Notes under the pieces: generated by a model
The model's input: the letters and a program-made list of their open reading frames with translations, nothing else
Told to the model about the DNA's origin: nothing
Database searches by the model: none
Shown here: in pieces, positions 46,159 to 56,433 of the stretch
Numbering within the stretch: the first letter of the stretch is position 1
Layout: every line of letters starts with the position of its first letter
Assembly: GCF_026914185.1 (NCBI RefSeq)
Contig: NC_070562.1
Coordinates: 7,750,001 to 7,814,000, forward strand
From: Puccinia triticina
Lineage: Eukaryota > Basidiomycota > Pucciniomycetes > Pucciniales > Pucciniaceae
Reading direction: 5' to 3'
Length of the DNA: 64,000 bases
Made by a program: the position numbers and the translations under genes

Positions 46159-46470
46159 GCACTCCAACCCTTAGCCAGATATTCCATGTGGGATATCCGG
46201 TATACAATCCGGTATATCTGGTAAAGTACCGCGTATTGCACCAGAGATCTGAGATCCGGGGTTCTGAACCTACGGATATGGACGGATATCTGGATATCCG
46301 AAGATATTTTACATTCAACTTAACCAAGTCTAACTTAACACAAGTCCCCCTGGTGGGAGGCTTGCTGTGGCTGGCCACAAAGCGGCTCCTCCCGCAGGGA
46401 GGGACTTGCATATTATCCCCAATTTCATAGGGGAGCAGAAAGTACCAAATGGTTGTAAGGTTTTTTTAAC
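46159..46470. other. PCF11 upstream region with small inverted-repeat element
   Basis: At 46165-46310 ATATCCGGTATA-type palindromes repeat (GGATATCCG several times). At 46340-46410, ACAAGTCCCCCTGGTGGG and CGCAGGGAGGGACTTGC are inverted, resembling the element ends near 35040-35150. Confidence 0.45.
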
Positions 46471-46499
46471 TTTTTAATAGCTCTGCCCCCAGCACCTCC

Positions 46500-46915
46500 A
46501 AACAACAGTGGGTCAGCTACGCTAACCACAGCTGTTAGCGTAGCATAGCGCAGCGCAAATGCGCGATTTTTTAGCATAGCGTTAGCGCAATTGCAAGCAT
46601 CTGCGCTAACGCTACACGCAAAGGGTGCAAAGCTATATTAGCTTTTAGCATAGCGTTAGCGCAGATGCGCGCAATTGCGCTAACGCTAAGCACGCAGGGC
46701 GTAAAAGAGCGCGCGCTATGCTGCGCTACAGTGCTTTTTGCAAAAAAGGCTTTTTTCCGGCTGAAAGCGCCTTAGCGCAACATAGCATAGCGTAGCGGCT
46801 GTAGCGGAGCGCTAACACTAAACATTAGTGCAGTGTAGGGGCGCTAACGCTATTCAAAAAAGGTCAGCGCTTTTTGCCGCTCCGCTAAACTTTAGGGCTA
46901 AAATATACAGCTAAT
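46500..46915. repeat. Dense array of GCTAACGC/GCGTTAGC palindromic words
   Basis: About 400 bp consist of overlapping words GCGTTAGCGCA, GCTAACGCTA, AGCATAGCG and GTAGCG on both strands. There is no fixed period, so it is not a simple tandem repeat; many pairs can form hairpins. No coding frame. Confidence 0.7.
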
Positions 46916-46918
46916 GCA

Positions 46919-49090
46919 ATGGTAAGCTTTCTCTCTTTTTCCCAATTACTAACTACTATTTGCTACTATTCATTTCAGTGGTGGTGAATACAATCTGAAT
47001 AGACTAAGATTGACTCCAGTTTGCCAGCAAAGAAATAAGTTAGCTTTCCATCCAAAAACCCCAGGCCAAGAAGACCAACCAAAATGACGAAATTCTTTTG
47101 CTTCTGATTCTAGGTGAGAGACATCTTTTGAGATCAGAAGGGTGAAGCATACCCCAAAAAGGGTACAAGTGATGCAATGGAAAGCTTTCTCTCTTTTTCC
47201 CGATTCTTCTATTATAAATTACTAACTACTATTTGCTACTATTCATTTCAGTGGTGGTGAATACAATCTGGATAGACTAAGATTGACTCCAGTTCGCCAG
47301 CAAAGAAAGAAGCTGGCTTTCGATCTGAAAACCCCAGTCAAAGGAGACCAACTCAAACTATATTCACTCATGGAGGTCGAACATGGGATTCTGTTGTTCG
47401 ATGCTCCAGAAGTTCTTTGTGCAATCATGCAGCAGCATGAAAACAATCATGCTGTTACTCAGGAAGAACTAATGGACGCGGTAATCAATCTCAATGAGAT
47501 TCTACAATATCTCAGATTCTTTTGTAGAATCTCATTCAGACTGATTACTGCATCAATTAGCTCTTCCCTAGTAACAACATGAGTGTAACAACAGAATCCC
47601 GTGTTCGACCTCCATGAGTGAATACAGTTTTGGTTGGTCTTCTTGGCCTGGGGTTTTTGGATGGAAAGCTAACTTCTTTCTTTGCTGGCCAACTGGAGTC
47701 GATCTTAGTCTATTCAGACTGTATTCACCACCACTGAAATGAATAGTAGCAAATAGTAGTTAGTAATCAGGAAAAAGAGAGAAAGCTTACCATTGCATTC
47801 ACTTCAAGGATAATTAAATTTCCCAAAAAAAATACTCAAAGTTTGAGGTTGGGAAAATCATTGAAAAAAAATCACTCTGTACTGAAAAAAAATGCAAACT
47901 GAATGTGCTCAGCCAAAAAAAAATGAGTCAGACTGAGTAAAAAACAATGGGGCACATTTTTAGGGTGATTTGTTGGATGGGCCCCTAACAGGCCCTTTGG
48001 GCCCATTGAAAAAGTACTATTTGTTTGGAATTCCCATGCTCTGCTCAAATGTGAAATGGGTTGAGCTGAATGAAAAATGAGGGGGTAAATTTTTGGGGAG
48101 ATGTTTGGGATGGGCCTGAATGAGGCCCACATGGCCCCCACAAAGCCCACTGGGCCCATTGAAAGAGTAGCCTTGGTCAAGAATGCCTATGCTCAGCTAA
48201 GAAACAAAAATGTGTCAACCTGAGTAAAAAACATGGGGCCACACTTTTGGGGAGGGCTTATTGAAAGACCTGCATCAGGCCCGTCAGGGCCCACCCAAAG
48301 CTGGTTTGGCCAACCCAGAAGTAGTCTTGGTTAAGAATGCCCATATGATGTTTCAGAACAGCACCAATTGACCACTAATCAACATAAGATATGGAAGGGC
48401 TTCTGACATCTGTATGACATTTGTGCACTCACAGAATGTATGTCCAGGCCCTTTCCTTTCCCTTGGAAACCTGTTGGCCCATACGGGCCTGATGCAGGCC
48501 CGTCCAAAAAGCCTCCCCAACAATGTGCTCCTAGGGTTTTTACTCAGTCTGACACATTTTTATTTCTTAGCTGAGCATATGCTTTCTTAACCAAGGCTAC
48601 TCTTTCAATGGGCCCAGTGGGCTTTGTGGGGGCCATGCGGGCCTCATTGAGGCCCGTCCAAAAAATCTCCCCAAAAATGTACCCCCATGTTTTTTATTCA
48701 GTTTGACCCATTTCACATTTTAGCAGAGCATTGGAATTCCAAACAAATACTACTTTTTCAAAGGGCCCAACGGGCCTGTTAGGGGCCCATGCAGGCCTTG
48801 TGCAGGCCTGCCCAACAATTCACCCTAAAAATGTGCCCCATTGTTTTTTACTCAGTCTCACACATTTTTATTTTTTTGGCTGAGCACGTTCAGTTTGCAT
48901 TTTTTTTCAGTACGGAGTGATTTTTTTTCAATGATTTTACCAACCTCAAACTTTGAGTATTTTTTTTGGGAAATTTAATTATCCTTGAAGTGATTAGTTG
49001 TACCCTTTCTGGAGTATGCTTCACCATTCTGATCTCAAAAGATGTCTCTTGCCTAAAATCAGAAGCAAAAGAATTTTGTAAGTTAAGGAG
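46919..49090. repeat. Large palindrome with a direct-duplicated arm, interrupted by a foldback element
   Basis: AAGCTTTCTCTCTTTTTCCC starts two direct copies (about 46924 and 47181). The second runs to a centre near 47505 and then reads back inverted to 47799; the inverted arm resumes after the inserted element at 48996 and matches 47095-47175 to about 49075. The arm contains a frame with KLYSLMEVEHGILLFDAPEV (about 47340-47420), perhaps captured coding sequence. No transposase is seen. Confidence 0.7.
47797..48995. mobile_element. 1193-bp foldback element with ATT duplication
   Basis: The element is 47800-48992. The ends CACTTCAAGGATAATTAAAT and the inverse are the tips of arms close to 590 bp long, so almost the whole element is one inverted repeat. 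ATT flanks both sides (47797-47799, 48993-48995), and the surrounding palindrome arm continues across the insertion. Inside each arm, blocks with GGGCCCA...TGGGCC and TTTTTACTCAG recur two or three times. No coding capacity. Confidence 0.8.
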
Positions 49091-49095
49091 TAATG

Positions 49096-49520
49096 GAATA
49101 TTTGGAAAAAGGGGTAAGGCTTACGATCCATTGCCAGAGATATTGCTATCTGGCTCCAAGAAATCCTTGAGCTGCCGTTTGGATGTTGATGGAATTCTGA
49201 AGTGAATAGGGGGAAAGTAGAAAGAAGAAGTTCAGTTCAATAATTATTGCAAAAATGGACAAATGGGATGAAGTGCTTGAAAGGATCAATGCTCACTGTG
49301 GTGAATCATCAGAAATATCAATAAAATTTGCCCTTTTTGTGAGCTCGAAAGGTGTCAGTGAGGACAATTTATTGAGCATGAAAATGATGCAAACTAGCAC
49401 AGCTTATATAGAAAACAGGACCAAGGCAAGCATTCCAGGCATCGGTTTTCAGCCTTGCTAGATGTAAATCAAATACTAAGAAACAGCTGAGAGACCTACC
49501 AAATAGAATAGATGTGCAAG
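49096..49520. other. Intergenic between palindrome and tandem array
   Basis: A 68-codon frame at 49255 (MDKWDEVLERINAHCGESSE) has a helical look but no splice partners that I could find, so it is not called as a gene. Confidence 0.35.
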
Positions 49521-49751
49521 TAATGAATACTTCACCGATGCAGGATGTGCTAGGTGATGAATACTGAACTGCCTTATTCACTCTCTCAAATTGAGGAATC
49601 ACAGTGTGAATGCTTCACTGATGCAAGCTGTGCTAGGTGATGAATACTGAACTGCCTTATTCACTCTCTCAAATTGAGGAATCACAGTGTGAATCCTTCA
49701 CCAATGCAAGTTGTGCTAGGTGATGAATACTGAGCTGCCTTATTCACCCAA
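49521..49751. repeat. 83-bp tandem repeat, about 2.7 copies
   Basis: TGCTAGGTGATGAATACTGA begins at 49548, 49631 and 49714, an exact 83-bp period; differences between copies are few. Confidence 0.85.
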
Positions 49752-50079
49752 CTCAACATGAGGGTGCTGCATCCATGCCTTGCAGCTCATTCAGGCTCAA
49801 CTACTATTGTACTAGCCTGCAGAGTGGGCATGCATTGTGGGACTTGTGTGATGTGCCTCTGCATCAATGCCTGGCAGCTCATTCAAAGGGTATGCCTCGG
49901 GGGCATGCACCACATGCACCACCGTGTGACCTGTGTGATGTGCTTGCCAGGTTCTAATCTAGTGGACGTCAGTGTGATGCAGGTCACTGTGTGGCGGTAC
50001 ATAATAACTGCAGGGGCAGCCCCCACTCAACATGAGGGCACTGAATCGATGCACAGCAGCATATTCAGGCTTAGCTAAC

Positions 50080-50890
50080 AGAAGAGTATGGCCTTGCACT
50101 TGTAAGTTGAGCAAGGCCAGTTGGAAAACTGCTCTCTCCATGACCTCTCAACCGCGTGGATAAACCGCCACATGAAGAGGGCACATGGTGCATCACTGGC
50201 TCCCAACAGGGACCCGCGCAAACTTCTTTCAGTAAGGTGTGTTGGGAACCTCAGCATAGAGGTGATGATTTGTTAGCAGTTAATTGTATAGGTCAGCGTT
50301 GCACTTGTCAGTTTGAGCGACGCCAGTCAAAACTCACTGTCAGCCAAGCAGAAGAGTATGGCCTTGCACTTGTAAGTTTGAGCAAGGCCAGTCCAAAAAC
50401 TGCTCTCTCCATGGCCTCTCAACCGCGTGGATAAACCGCCACATGAAGAGGGCACATGGTGCATCACTGGTTCCCAACAGGGACCCGCGCAAACTTCTTT
50501 CGGTAAGGTGTGTTGGGAACCTCAGCATAGAGATGATGATTCGTCAGCAGTTAATTGTATAGGTCAGCGTTGCACTTGTCAGTTTGAGCGACGCCAGTCG
50601 AAACTCACTGTCAGCCAAGCAGAAGAGTATGGCCTTGCACTTGTAAGTTTGAGCAAGGCCAGTAGGAAAACTGCTCTCTCCATGGCCTCTCAACCGCGTG
50701 GATAAACCGCCACATGAAGAGGGCACATGGTGCATCACTGGTTCCCAACAGGGACCCGCGCAAACTTCTTTCGGTAAGGTGTGTTGGGAACCTCAGCATA
50801 GAGGTGATGATTTGTTAGCAGTTAATTGTATAGGTCAGCGTTGCACTTGTCAGTTTGAGCGACACCAGTCGAAACTCACTGTCAGCCAAG
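50080..50890. repeat. ~271-bp tandem repeat, three near-identical copies
   Basis: GAAGAGTATGGCCTTGCACT starts at 50081, 50351 and 50622. Each unit includes ATAAACCGCCACATGAAGAG, GTTCCCAACAGGGACC (GCTCCCAACAGGGACC in the first) and GTTAATTGTATAGGTCAGCG. The last copy ends about 35 bp before the remaining 3' end of the cyclophilin gene. Open frames of 92-100 codons on both strands repeat with the unit and are not treated as genes. Confidence 0.85.
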
Positions 50891-50925
50891 TCAAACATGT
50901 GCGCTTGAAGATCCAGTCGGAATGT

Positions 50926-52090
50926 CTACTCGCCAAGCTCTTCAGGCTCCAGTGGATTATGATAATAGAGAGAGAGATGGACGTACAGCTTGGAGACTGA
51001 TTGGGAGAAGTCGAGGTGGATCCGGCGGTCGTTGATGAGCACGCCGTCCGTCTTGAAGTAGGCCCGTTCCGTGTCCTCTCGCTGGTCGAACTCGATGAAT
51101 GCGTACTGCAGAGAAACCTCTGTCTTGGGGTCTTTGATGGGGCCGAAGCGGGAGAAGATGAGCTCGAGGTCTTCGGAGCGGGTGATGGCGTTGAGCTTGC
51201 AGACGAAGAGGATGTTTCCGGGCGGGGCGACCTCGGCGACCTCCCGTTCGCCGACCATCTCGAGCGTCAGAGCCTGCGCGCGGGCCTCGCGCTCCCGTCG
51301 ACGCTCCTCCACCTCACTCGGCTCCAGATCCTCGTCCAGCTCCTCGTCGTCGGCCACGCGAAGATGTTTCCCCCGTTCGGCGGCCTCTGGAGGAAGCGGC
51401 GAGTCGGCCGGGATCTCCAGTCCGACGGGGTCCGGAGGGTCGTCGAGCACCACCACGTGCCGCAGTCGGATCTCCCGCAACGGCTGGCCCTGCTCGTCCA
51501 CTAAGGCCTCGTTGATCTGCTCCAGCACCTCGAATCCCACCACCAGTCTCCCAAACACCACGTGCTTCCCGTCCAGCTCGCTCAGCCCATCCGCCAGCGT
51601 CAGATAGAACTGGCTCCCGCTCTTCCCTTCCGATACCGCCATCCCCAGCGTCCCCCGTCGGCTATGGTTCAGCGTCTTGTGGTGCTCCTTCTGCGCCCCC
51701 AACTCCGCCTTGAAGTGTCACTTTCCATGCTCATTACCAGCTGAGCCGCTCGGCGGAAGTCGCGCCCAGATCGACTGCGCCCCCTGTGCCCAGATCCGTC
51801 GGGTCTCCCGTCTGGGCAATGAAGTCTTTCTGCACTAAGAAGAAAAAAAAAACCCGAAGTTCAAACAAATCTTTGCTCTTTGTCTTCTCAGTCTAGGCTG
51901 AAGCTTGCTCACCGTTGAAGAGCGAGCAGAAGTTGTAGTAGTAGGTCTTGCAGAGCTTGAGGAAGTTCTCGCCCGTCTTCGGGCAGCGGTCGAGCACCAG
52001 ATCTCCCAGACTCGTCTACGAAGACATCGGTCAGTTTCTGGACGATGAGTGGTGGTGATGGGAGGACTCAACTTCGAACAAGACGCTCAT
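50926..52090 (-). pseudogene. PPIL4-type cyclophilin with RRM, apparently damaged
   Basis: Exon 1 is 52090-52073 (MSVLFE), exon 2 52015-51913 ([30 protein letters not shown]), exon 3 from 51834 (VQKDFIAQTGDPTDLGTGG). A +1 frame change then occurs in the C-run near 51779-51784, after which the frame reads AQSIWARLPP and meets a TGA near 51719-51721. It continues [40 protein letters not shown], an acidic linker, and an RRM ([10 protein letters not shown] as RNP2, LQYAFIEF as RNP1), ending at 50926 after [12 protein letters not shown]4 proteins are nuclear cyclophilins tied to splicing. The usual lysine-rich C-terminus is missing, and tandem repeats occupy its place. Pseudogene is likely; assembly error in the G/C run is the alternative. 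Confidence 0.7.
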
Positions 52091-53084
52091 TTCGATAAAA
52101 GGCGGTGTTGCGGCGAGGCCGGGCGGCTGAGAGGTCGGTCGGGGGTGCGACTGATGTGGTTGGGCGTGGCAGCCCAAACTCGGATGTCTTGCGCAGCTCC
52201 AAGGAAGACGCCAAGATAGCCTGGGTATGTAGATGGAGAGGGGGTTGTCAATTTCCGGGTGGGTTCGGGTGGGTTTTTGGAGATGAACAGGTAGTTAGCA
52301 GGTGTTTTGGCAATCGTCCCGCCTGTGATTTGCCATCGGTTGTCACCCAATGGTCTTGGAAGAGCAGTTTGGCGTGTGAGTTCTCGAGCAGTTCTCTCCC
52401 GCAGAAGACCGCTCCGGCCACGGTCATCTAAGCGCCTTTCTCTTTCGGTGCAAACTCATGGCATACCGCTCACACATCCGAAAAATTTCGAGAAAAGCAG
52501 TTCAGCTCTTTCCTCATCTCTTTCTCTCTTCCTTGAGACTTGCCTTTTAACTGCCCTCTCAAAAGTGATCAATTTTGCCTTGCAGATTTTCCGCACAGAC
52601 TCGATACTTCAAGCAAGACTTGAAAAGATGTTTTTTTGCTCTGGGTTTTTTCAATTTGATAATTAAGAGACTAAACGATTGGGCCAACATAATGTTGATA
52701 ACGAAACAAAGAAAAAGATGGAGAAGCAAGGAAGAAGAACTGATAGGACAGGAAAAATTTGTTTTAAGACATGAATCAGAGAGGGAAAAAGATGTGGATT
52801 CTGAGATATTGTGTCCCAGGGACCTTGTTTCGAGAAGGTTGGTTTTTTTGGTCATTGAAATTGGCACAAACAATGGTTGAAAGACAATCAAACAAAAAAG
52901 AACAGGAACTCGAAGCTGTCTTCAGAAAGCTTAGAAGAACATTTAGGGCAGCTACTCTCCGGGAACTAAACATGGATGAGCTGTTTCTGACCAATCTAGA
53001 TCTATAGGGCAACTGAAAGAGCGCTTTGGGGGAGCTTTCCGAGTTTAACACTACGTTTGGTAAGGTGGTTGAGATTAGTCAGTA
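52091..53084. other. Intergenic between cyclophilin and V-ATPase genes
   Basis: Frames here have no recognisable domain. A plus frame ending QSNKKEQELEAVFRKLRRTF (to about 53007) is Lys/Arg/Glu-rich but lacks a clear start or introns. Confidence 0.4.
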
Positions 53085-54138
53085 CTAGGAGAACGTTATC
53101 CGGTGGTGTAAGGGAGACCGACGTACTGGAGGGTGCTGAGAGCCTCGGGTGTTGAGAATCAATGCAACAATCAGCCCGTAAAGACCCAATACTTCAGCAA
53201 AAATGAGAATTAACACCATCCTGAGTTTAAGGCCCGAGGTCAGTCATCGGTAGGTGGTAGTTCGCGGAGGAGAGGGATGTCTGGGTGTGTGAGGAGGGAA
53301 CTGCTTACCCGACAAACAAACGGGGTTGTTGAGCTGTGCCACGGACACCAGCGTCACCGACGATGCCGATGGCAAAGCCGGCAGAGAGACCAGCTAGACC
53401 GACCGACAGACCGGCACCGAGTTGGACAAATCCTTGGTAGAGAGGCATCGGGGATTGCAGTGATCCGGAGATCAGAACGGAAACGACAAGTCCGTCTGTA
53501 GATTTATTCAATCTATGAGCATCTGTCGACTTGATACACTGCTGATCGGATACTCACAAATCTAGTTTCGACGTGATTAAATGGGCAAAGGATCGAAAGG
53601 TGAGTGAAGGCCCAGACACTCTCTGGCCAGGATGGTTTAGCAAACGCCATAGGCTGTTAAACACTTACTGCGATAATACCAGCCATGACGACAGGGATAA
53701 TACATTTCATCATCTAGGAAAGGGATATTGGTCGATCGATCGTTATTTTGGTTTGGTTAATTGCGCTTTTTTTTCTTCTTAAAGATATGAATTAAAAACT
53801 AGAGTGCTGAATGAGATTGTGGGGCTTGTGATGACGTACCAGATCGGGCCGAAGGACGCCCATGGCGCTGATACCGACACCCGACTTTGAGGTACCGTAG
53901 GAGGCACCGATACACGTGAAGACGATAGCGGCGGTGCAGCCCTAGAGGGTAGAAGAAGGCGAGATGGTGAGAAACGGGACAAGACGGGCAAGATCGAAGG
54001 AGAGACGTACCATGGCCCCGAAGAAAGGGGCATAGACTGGACAGAGTTCCGATGACCTGTTGGAAATCGTGCAAGGGTCAGTGATGACGGCTCGGATGGG
54101 GATTTGGTCTTGATGCGATGGTAGTGATAGACCTACAT
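53085..54138 (-). CDS. VMA3: V-ATPase proteolipid subunit c, 173 aa, start codon split by an intron
   Basis: Exons 54138-54137 (AT), 54056-54011, 53941-53840, 53713-53669, 53561-53558 (4 nt, ATTT), 53495-53309 and 53220-53085. The total is 522 nt and closes in frame. The protein reads [82 protein letters not shown] and [20 protein letters not shown]: four membrane helices with the proton-carrying Glu at about 138. It forms the c-ring of the vacuolar proton pump. The first intron (80 bp, GTAGGT to CCAACAG) separates AT from G; the 4-nt microexon supplies the Ile-Tyr junction. The C-terminus is about ten residues longer than usual. No alternative ATG fits the conserved N-terminus. Confidence 0.9.
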
Positions 54139-54390
54139 TTTTACTATCTCGTTAGTTTTCTAGAACGGAAGGGGTGCACTCAAACAAGGATGATGATGGG
54201 TGGATGTCGATGGGCTTGGGAAGTTGCAGCTGGCAGTGCACCGAGGCCACGCCGCGATGCTTATACCCCAGATATCCGTATGATGCGGTATCCGTCGCGA
54301 CCACTCATGATTCGGATGTATGATGTGGCTCCATCAGGCCGGATCCGAGCCCCCGCATGTAAAGAGAATCATGAAGATGTGGCAACCAGA

Positions 54391-55603
54391 ATGTATAAGA
54401 TGAACGAGCAACAACGCATCAAAGCACCCAAGACGCCGTCAGTAAGAATCACATTTCTTATATTTTGATTGCTGACTAGCCGGCTCGGTTGACTGATCTG
54501 CCCGATCTGTTTCTCCCTGTCTGATCCAGCTTGAAGCGTGTTTCCAGGAACTCACTCCGGACTCACACACTCTCTGGCTCGTATCCGCCCTCCTCAGAGC
54601 CGCGTCAGTCTGCCCAAGCTTCGAGCCAAGCACAGGGTACTACAGCTGCCGAGCCATCCGCCCATCTCGAGCACCTGGCCCCCCTGTTCGTCGACCTCTC
54701 CGATGCCATCACCGACTTGCACATCAACCTCTCCAACCTGGACCTTGTTTGTCAGGACCTCGACGGCTTCAATGAGGCCTTTTCGGCATTCATCTACGGG
54801 CTTCGTGTCAACTCTTATGTGACCGATTTCGAAGAAGCTCCTAAGCTGCAATCCTTTCTAGACGCGCAGGCTCGTAAAGAGGCCGAGCGAGACGAACGCC
54901 TACGGGAACAGGCCCAACAAGAAGCACGGAAACGATTAGAGGAGAGTAACTCACGCCAGACGTGAGTGCTCCGCACATACATGAGTCCAGCGCTCTGACT
55001 CCTCATTGACGAAAATCAAACTGTGTGCTGTGTTGCCAGTGATCAAGAAGAATCGTTCATGACCACCGAGCACTCGATGGCCACAAGATCGGCCAACCAA
55101 GCCTCGACAAGCAGCAATCCAAACCAGACCCGATCAACCAACCAAAGAGGGAACATCAACCACGGAGCATCAACATCCTCATCATCGGCCAAGATCACTG
55201 GCCCCAAGCCCAAGAACTTCACTCAAGCCTCCAAGAGCCAACAGAAGCAACTCTTGAAGTTCACCGAAAAGATCATGAGTACCTTGCCCCTCAAGTTCAG
55301 AGAACAGCAGCCCCATCGACAGGAGATGGAGCTCGTCATCTCACTCTTGAAACTCAATCCAAACGGCCTCCTCATCAAAGATATTGTCAAGTTGGAACCC
55401 ACCCTGGCCATGCATAGGGCGAGAGAATGTGCAACCGCACTCGTCGCTGCTAAAAAGGCTGCCAAGCTGAACAAAGACGTAAGCCTATTTCCATTGGCAA
55501 AAAAAACTGTACATCTCATGTTCTCGATCTTCAACCTTCTTCTTACTTGTTTCTCCTCTCCTCACCTCGCTAGGGTCTATTGTACAAGCTTTTGGCAGAT
55601 TAA
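54391..55603 (+). CDS. DAM1: DASH complex subunit Dam1 homologue with long C-terminal extension, 314 aa
   Basis: Exons 54391-54441, 54537-54961, 55040-55478 and 55574-55603; the frame closes. The N-terminus joins to KTPSRVSRNSLRTHTLSGSY, and residues about 60-115 are the Dam1 domain (HLEHLAPLFVDLSDAITDLH, CQDLDGFNEAFSAFIYGLRV), followed by a charged coiled coil (ARKEAERDERLREQAQQEAR). The DASH ring links kinetochores to microtubules in fungi. Residues about 215-314 form an extra, probably helical module (LPLKFREQQPHRQEMELVIS, PNGLLIKDIVKLEP, GLLYKLLAD end) after a Ser/Asn-rich linker; I do not recognise it. The acceptor of intron 1 (54536) was chosen to keep the frame and is less certain than the others. 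Confidence 0.8.
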
Positions 55604-56433
55604 ACGGCCCCTATCTGATTGTATCCATATGTTCCGACTAGTGTGCTATTAACACATCAACTGCATCTATGTATTTTTCTACGTTATTTAGATCCTATCA
55701 TGTCCGGCCCGAAGGGCTCAAAACAAAATTCACTCTTTTTGTTAGCAAACGCTGAGTGACCTCGCAAGCGCCAGCAGAAAACTAAATTTCCTTTAGTTTG
55801 TGTTCAAATTCCTTGAATATACGTTCTTTGCAATTTCAACATCCTCGTGGTCAGATCCAAACAATAATGTAACAGGAGAGAAAACAGTATCCTGCCTTCT
55901 CAGAGCATGATGCTTTCTTTCATGCATGCCTTAACCGTGCCTGGGTAAGCCTGAGTAGAGTGTAAGATACAGATCTCGACCGAAAGATTGGGAACTACAT
56001 AGAACTTGCCCGAGTGGATTTCTTGGTACTAGCGCCCTGTGACTCGTGAGGCTGGCCCGGAATCGGATGCTCACCCGGGCGTCATACCAACTTGAAATTC
56101 TGAATTGACGAGTCGATCGCAGCTTGAATTAGTTGACACGTTCATACATCTCCCTTTTATGCGAGGGGAATATTTATCATTGCATGGCTCGTCTTCAAAA
56201 TGGGGTCTGATATTCATCAAAGGCAAAACAATTATAGCACAAGAAAAGAAAGGAGGTATGACAAACAATCCGTTCGCTCTCTATATCTATATTTACTTAC
56301 AAATCCTATTGGATGCTTGACCACACTATATCCTAAAAACACGAATCCATACTCTTTATGTACTGTTTCGTTCACAACAACATTCCCAGCGTGATCTCGA
56401 CTCACGAGTGCGAGGAAACTGAGTCGAACATTA
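55604..56433. other. Convergent intergenic region
   Basis: It lies between the 3' ends of DAM1 (+) and the carboxypeptidase gene (-). No coding signal. Confidence 0.5.

Noticed and set aside
47283..47582. 99-codon frame in the 47-kb palindrome
   Set aside because: It runs through the palindrome centre, so its second half is the complement of its first; at most the first 70 codons derive from a gene.
49521..50890. Possible CRISPR array
   Set aside because: Units are contiguous 83-bp and 271-bp tandem repeats without spacers, in a eukaryotic context.
50156..51000. Three frames starting MDKPPHEEGTWCITGSQQGP, about 92-100 codons each
   Set aside because: They repeat exactly with the 271-bp tandem unit, and equal-length frames exist on the opposite strand; no splice or domain evidence.
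51001..51607. Plus-strand frames of 167 and 178 codons
   Set aside because: They overlap the minus-strand cyclophilin/RRM exon, whose domains are clear; composition is that of a shadow frame.
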